Assembly (NCBI RefSeq): GCF_026745355.1
Contig: NC_079203.1
Span: 3,101,967-3,165,966, forward strand
Origin: Beta vulgaris subsp. vulgaris
Lineage: Eukaryota > Streptophyta > Magnoliopsida > Caryophyllales > Amaranthaceae
DNA: 64,000 bases
Direction: 5' to 3'
The position numbers and the translations under genes are program-made. The notes under the pieces are model-generated. The model made no database searches, had not been told where the DNA came from, and saw nothing but the letters and a program-made list of their open reading frames with translations. Shown piece after piece: positions 59,101 through 64,000 of this stretch (position 1 is the first letter of the stretch; each line of letters begins with the position of its first letter).

Positions 59101-60326
59101 TGGATGTCAGGAGGCTCCCCCTCATGGCTTTCATCCTTCTCATCTGCCCCAACCCTTCCTCATCTTCAACAGTGCCATTCTTGTCAAAATTCTCCAACTC
59201 AGGTGCAATTTGCTCTAATACATCAAAAGAGTTGTGAATTAACACTGATTCTGTGGTCTGAACTGATTGAGACCCCCCTTTTGCCACCAAAGTAAACTCT
59301 TCTGCATTCTTAACTAGCTTCTCCTTCACCACCCAAACCTTCTTTTTCTTCTTAACCTCCTGATAGCAATGTGTAGTTTCATGGCCTAAACCATGACAAG
59401 TCCCACATAATATAGGCTTCCATTCATAACTTATTGCCTGGCACATCAGTTCTCCTTTCTCATTCTCAAATCTGATTGAATCAGGGAAATGTTGATCAAT
59501 TTCAAATCTCAACAAGAATCCGAGCAAAATTCAATCTATCTTTAGCCTTGGTAGCTTGGTCAAGTTTGAGAGGTTTCCCAATCCCTGCCACGAACTTAAA
59601 CAAACATGATTCCCCCCAGTATTTAAGGTCCAATTGAGGTAATTGGATCCATATTGGAAGACTCTTCACAGTCTCTTTCTGGAGATTCATGTCCTGGTGC
59701 CAAGCTTTGACAACCATTGGCTTCTTGTCAAAAAATTGGAATCCACCATTAAGAATCGCGTCTCTCTGTTCTTTTGAGTTCAATCTTACTAGAAAAAAAC
59801 CCTTGCCAACAGCTCCTACTTTATCTATACCAAACTTTCCCCAAATTCGCCTTATAAAGCCTTCCATTACTGGAAATGGTGGATTCGCACCAATAACGTA
59901 ACAAACCACAACATTCTCCCAATACTCAATTTCATCCTTCACATCCTCATAGTCAATCTTAATTGATACAGATTGTTTACCACTTCCAGCATTACAATCA
60001 TCAATCGTAATTTAAGAATTGATTAGACTTCGAGATTGAATGTTACCTTGCTCAATGGTATTCAATCGACTCTGATTTTTCTTCATTATAGTCAACCACT
60101 CCGATAATTGAACCTTCTCTCTACTCTGCTGTTGAAGCGCTTCAATGGAGCTCTTCGGGGATAGAGGTTCCTTCAATGCAGGAGCATCCACCATTAGTGA
60201 CTCAACACCATGTAATTCCGCAATCGATCGTACCTTCCTACTCTCAGTAGAACCTGATGGACCTCTCTTTTTATTTGGGACTACCGGAAACTGTTTCTTC
60301 CCCTTTGATTTCGATGATCCTGCCAT
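59100..60326 (-). pseudogene. LINE-C ORF1: DUF4283 and CCHC knuckle, running into ORF2
   Basis: It starts MAGSSKSKGKKQFPVVPNKK at 60,326. A DUF4283-like region (59,942-59,502) includes GKFGIDKVGAVGKGFFLVRL and MVVKAWHQDMNL. A CCHC knuckle (CGTCHGLGHETTHC) lies at about 59,400. A TAA near 60,013 and a one-base shift near 59,515 break it. No stop separates its end from the ORF2 start at 59,100; the two lie in one frame there. Confidence 0.82.
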
Positions 60327-60478
60327 GGCTACGACAAAAATATGTCAAGGAAAACCGAAAAGAAAACGGTTCTTGAAACAGTTATTTTAGAGAGCGGGAG
60401 GAGTTTCTCTCTCTACATTCTGTTAGCCTCCGAGGGCTAGCTCTTTTTTGAGAATTATTTTTTTCTACTTAAGTAAAG

Positions 60479-60748
60479 CCGCTACTTGAAGTAGCGGTTA
60501 ATATTAATTGACCACGACTTCAAGTTGCGGTTTGCTGGTCCCTGAACCCCCAGTCCATTGCTTGGCGTTGTGTGATATAAACCGCTACTTCAAGTAGCGG
60601 TTCATTAATGAAAACCGCTACTCCAAGTAGCGGTTTACTGAAATCCTCAACTCCAGAGTTTGATATGTGCTTGCAATATTATGTGTATAAACCACTACTT
60701 AAAGTAGCGTTTTATTTTAAAATAAACCGCTACTGTGAGTAGCGGTTT
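60479..60748. repeat. Six tandemly spaced palindromes inside the TIR element
   Basis: CCGCTACTTGAAGTAGCGG (60,479), a degenerate copy (60,511), ACCGCTACTTCAAGTAGCGG (60,581), ACCGCTACTCCAAGTAGCGG (about 60,614), a degenerate copy (about 60,690) and ACCGCTACTGTGAGTAGCGG (about 60,725). Each is a nearly perfect inverted repeat with a short centre. Confidence 0.85.
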
Positions 60749-60873
60749 ACGTGGGCAAAAACAAAAAAAAAGTTTCTCGCGTGCCGTCCTACATGGACGG
60801 TACGCAGGAATTTTTTTTTTGGGCATATTTCTGAAATTAAAACCCACTTTTGCATCATTCAAGGAAAAAATTC

Positions 60874-61985
60874 ATATATGTGTGTGTGTGAAGCTAATCT
60901 TCTAAAATATGATGATTTTTATGTTTCATATTATCATGTGATTGTTGTCAGGTTGATGTTGCCGGTTTCATTGTAAAACATGTGCTCCTCCCTCCATTTT
61001 TTAATTTCTAACATAAATGTTATGATCTACATAAATTATTATGTTTTCTAGAGTACTTTTGAGATATTTAGTGAACTTGTACTAGATATTTAGACAAGAG
61101 CTTAAAGTTTTAGACGCCTTCTTGTTTACGTCAAAATCATGGGTCTTTAGAACATGTCACGAGTCTTAGGTAGAATGAGGGATTAACATTTGTAAACTTC
61201 ATGCACGCTATAAGGGCTATGTGCATAGGAGTATAGGTTATGCAATCTACTTAACTTTTGTTCTTACTACCAAGATTGGATGCCTTCGTTTTCCCTTATT
61301 CGATTATGCTAATAATGTTTAACATTTAGTTGTCATGTAATTTTTCTTTTGCTTATTGTTTTGCTATAAAGTCTAATGCTACATATTAAGAGTGTGACCC
61401 TTATAGTTAATGATCGTCTAATATGGACTAATCGCTTTTGCTAATAGGCATGATTGAGTTCTTGTAATAGATATAACAACGAGTCAATGAATCAATTCAA
61501 AGACATTTTTTAGCATACGAAAAACCGTTGACGTGTTTTGTGACACAAAAATATCTTGTACTAACAAGGACTATATGCATAAATTTTATATATCTAATTA
61601 CCAAATACACATGCTTTGTTTTGCTTAAATCGATTAAGCTAATGCTTGCATTTAGTTATTCGCATCATGTTTCCTAACTTGGAGGGTCGCCTAGTAACTT
61701 GTACTGCATCAAATTGTAACGAGTTTATCCCAAAAAACTATTACCGAGATAATTAAGCAACCATTTCACTAATTGTTATTTGTTGGTTATTAGTCAAATT
61801 ATATTCATTTGTTACAATGATATCTCAGTTTTTGCTCGAAAATCCTTATAAATAGTGTTTTGATCGAGTCTATTTCCTTGAGAAAAACAAAATGATTTTC
61901 AGATAGTTTTGTGATTGTAGTGTACAACATATAAAGTAAGAGGAATTCAATATCTCTTGAAGCATTTCCAAGTCTGCAAATGCTG
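60874..61985. other. No gene recognised; carries the second half of the duplicated unit
   Basis: It starts with a TA/TG microsatellite. The part 61,340-61,460 (TAATGCTACATATTAAGAG, CTAATATGGACTAATCGC) resembles 62,335-62,455, continuing the old tandem duplication. No coding frame. Confidence 0.5.
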
Positions 61986-61989
61986 TTTC

Positions 61990-62460
61990 TAGACATTTTA
62001 TCTTTTACTTTTTGTAAGTGTTATTCTGTGAGGAACTCCGAGATTTTGGAGAAAGTTTGTAGTAGTTGTGAGGCTTTAGGTGGAATGTTGACCCTTTGTC
62101 TATTCTGAGCTAGCTGTCTTTTCTTCTTTTGTTGTTTTTAGCTTGTAATTCTACTATTTTAATTAGTCCGCCTCCAAGATCACATTATCAAGATATTTTT
62201 ACCACAATAGTAACTAATAATGCCATTAGTTAGACTTTGCTCTCTTGTTGTACATCAAGTTGTTTATGTCCTACCCATTGGTGCTTCTGATGAGCCAAAC
62301 AATTAAGGTGTTGCATCACCCACCAAGAGGCCTTTTTGCTTGCTATTTTGCTTTGCAGTCTAATGCTTTTTGTTAATAATGTGTTCCCTCAAGTTAATCA
62401 CTGCCTAATATAAACTAATCTTTTTTGCTGTTAGGCATAATTTAATGCTTGTAATAAATA
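61990..62460 (+). repeat. Copy 2 of the old direct duplication
   Basis: It aligns first with 55,090-55,400, then with 61,340-61,460. Together these show one unit of about 1.5 kb repeated in tandem, the first copy later split by the TIR element and LINE-C. Confidence 0.55.
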
Positions 62461-64000
62461 TATAAGCAAATTAGAGAAAGCACAAAACTTGAGGCAAATT
62501 TTGTAACAATCAAACGGTATGCAATCAACGCATATATGAAATATAATCTACTAGACTTATTATCTTACCTATACGTTCATATACTTTGAAATGCCTTAAA
62601 TTCATTTCACTGATATTTGTATAGAGCTATTCATAATGATTTTCACTTATCGCGTGCGATCCAAGTAGTAAAGATAAAAAAATACAAACATATAGTTTTG
62701 AACCTATAGCATACCACGATGACATTAAATGAAGAATCAAATGAAAGTTTGTCAACGGCATTGTAGAGGTATTATGCAATTGACTAATTATTTTATTCCT
62801 AGAATATTTTCTCTATAAATAATTATTTGTGTTTTTATTTTTCTTATATCTATATGTCAAATCTTATTCTTTTTAGACTATATGAACTTAATTCTAATAA
62901 AATTAATTGGAACATCAAGGTTCGAGTTTTTAGACTATTTGAGGTCACATATCATAAAAAATGAAAAGTTTGATAAGTCTTGATATGGTCATGCATGATT
63001 GAAGAATATATATTTTCTCTTAAACAGTATTTTCGATTATTAATACAGGTTAGATTTATATTTAATTTAATTTATTCATGATACCATCATTATAATCTTC
63101 TTTTTTGCTTTCCCATCTTCTATTCTATTTGCATTAGTGTTTATGTGCTAATAATTAAAGGTTGAAGTTGTGGCTAACGCTTATATTTTTTCTCTATCCT
63201 TTCTGTCCTGCATGTATTAAATTTTTACCCCCTACTTTATTAAAGTATCATTGGGGTATTTTTTATGTTAAAAATGTATTAGCTATTGTTACTCATACCA
63301 ATTATTGGGATACTATTTAATAAAAGACTTAGCTAGAATATTCAAATTAACATAAAAAATATATAATTTATATATCACAATAACAAATCTGAAAAATAAA
63401 GTATAACGACAAATACTTTTTCTGTCTTTTTCTACTGCAACAGTGAGTTTGGACATGGTTTGTAAAAAAATAAAAAAGGGGTAGTTTAGCATAGAAGGTT
63501 AAACAACAGTAGGGGATGAGTAAATCCTTAATAAAATAAACGCAACTTTATGAGGCAATTTGAGTAATTAATAATGGTTTTATTAACATAAAGTAAACGT
63601 GATGTTGTCAACTATAGTTGTTTTTTTTATACCAAAAGTGAAGTGATTCGAATAGATGAAACTATTCAAAGTGGCAATTGTTGCAATAGAAAAAGATGGA
63701 GAAATTATATAATAATTGTGTTGAAAAACCTCATTTCAGATCAACAAAAAATCAACAATGTTGATAAAAAATTTGCAAAAATAAAATAAATAATAACATG
63801 TGCAACACACGGGCTTCAAAACTAGTATACTCTAAGATATTAGGATAAAAGAAGAAATATGGCTAGGACACACTGTAATATACCGTGGATTAAGGGCTAT
63901 GATAATCTCTGTAAAAATAGTACAATATTAATAACAACTATTGCGTAAATCCAGTATAAACCTGTAACACAGTGAGAACAAGAAGAACCACCAAATAGAC
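62461..64000. other. No gene recognised
   Basis: AT-rich sequence with no convincing frame, named repeat or RNA gene. Confidence 0.5.

Larger units (their letters stand above)
55612..60449 (-). mobile_element. LINE-C, dead L1-type retrotransposon inside the TIR element
   Basis: A poly(A) tail appears as a T run at 55,602-55,618. GAGAATTTTTTTTTT at 55,597 and GAGAATTATTTTTTT at 60,450 form a roughly 15-bp duplication with one mismatch. ORF1 and ORF2 remain recognisable but carry several stops and frameshifts. It differs from LINE-A/B: it has a zinc knuckle in ORF1 and no RNase H seen after zf-RVT. Confidence 0.85.
55498..60873. mobile_element. TIR element with about 100-bp inverted ends, split by LINE-C
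   Basis: The left 55,498-55,600 and right 60,773-60,873 are inverted copies (starting GAATTTTTTCCTTGAAT). Each contains a CCGTCC.ACGTAGGACGG-type small palindrome. Between the right TIR and LINE-C are six palindromes of the AACCGCTACTTCAAGTAGCG type. Without LINE-C the element would be about 0.5 kb. It lies in a TA/TG microsatellite, so no target duplication can be read. A MULE- or foldback-like class is likely; no transposase is present. Confidence 0.65.

Overview
This window looks like repeat-rich, AT-rich nuclear DNA from a flowering plant, most likely a eudicot. The signs are L1-type LINEs with a plant RNase H domain, a Tat-type Ty3/gypsy element, CACTA, hAT, Stowaway-like and Tourist-like transposons, tRNA-type SINEs, and one plant RanBP2-type zinc-finger gene with AG|GT splicing. 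A Caryophyllales host is my impression from the look of the LINE and MITE families. It is inference, not something the sequence proves. I see no bacterial features, CRISPR arrays or rRNA genes.

Layout. 1-3.8 kb: a decayed minus-strand LINE (LINE-A), cut by the window edge. 4.1-6.1 kb: two nested Tourist-like elements with TTA target duplications. 6.8-8.2 kb: a SINE-like repeat split by a Stowaway-like MITE, a (TA)n tract and a small Tourist-like MITE. 8.2-12 kb: a degenerate non-coding LTR element read from the minus strand. 14.4-15.2 kb: a tandem pair of GATCA-rich MITEs. 15,236-23,083: a CACTA-type transposon with hairpin subterminal repeats, holding a nearly intact LINE (LINE-B, ORF1 plus ORF2 with EN, RT, zf-RVT and RNase H) whose target duplication is perfect. 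23.6-27.4 kb: MITEs, a second CACTA-like element and part of a possible third. 29.7-30.5 kb: a Ty1/copia fragment. 30,460-38,272: an old, broken Tat-type gypsy element with both LTRs and an antisense reading frame. 39-43 kb: MITEs, degenerate repeats and a striking (AAT)n/(ATT)n inverted microsatellite.

44.0-45.8 kb: the only host gene I can support, a 168-residue protein with three RanBP2-type zinc fingers. It has a TATA box, a 5'UTR intron and one coding intron. Part of its promoter is repeated 1.5 kb upstream.

46.8-54.9 kb: MITEs, a SINE inside a MITE, a TRIM-like element, a hAT-type element with an 8-bp duplication, and copia and LINE scraps. 55-61 kb: an element with about 100-bp inverted ends and internal palindromes, split by a dead LINE (LINE-C). 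An older tandem duplication surrounds this block (55.1 kb against 62.0 kb).

Apart from the zinc-finger gene, nothing here looks like a cooperating pathway. The window is best read as layers of insertions, several dated relative to one another by target duplications. I did not find a new multi-gene system. The least ordinary items are the nested CACTA/LINE-B pair with a paralogous near-empty site, the palindrome-filled TIR element, and the intron position that removes the third zinc finger if the intron is retained.
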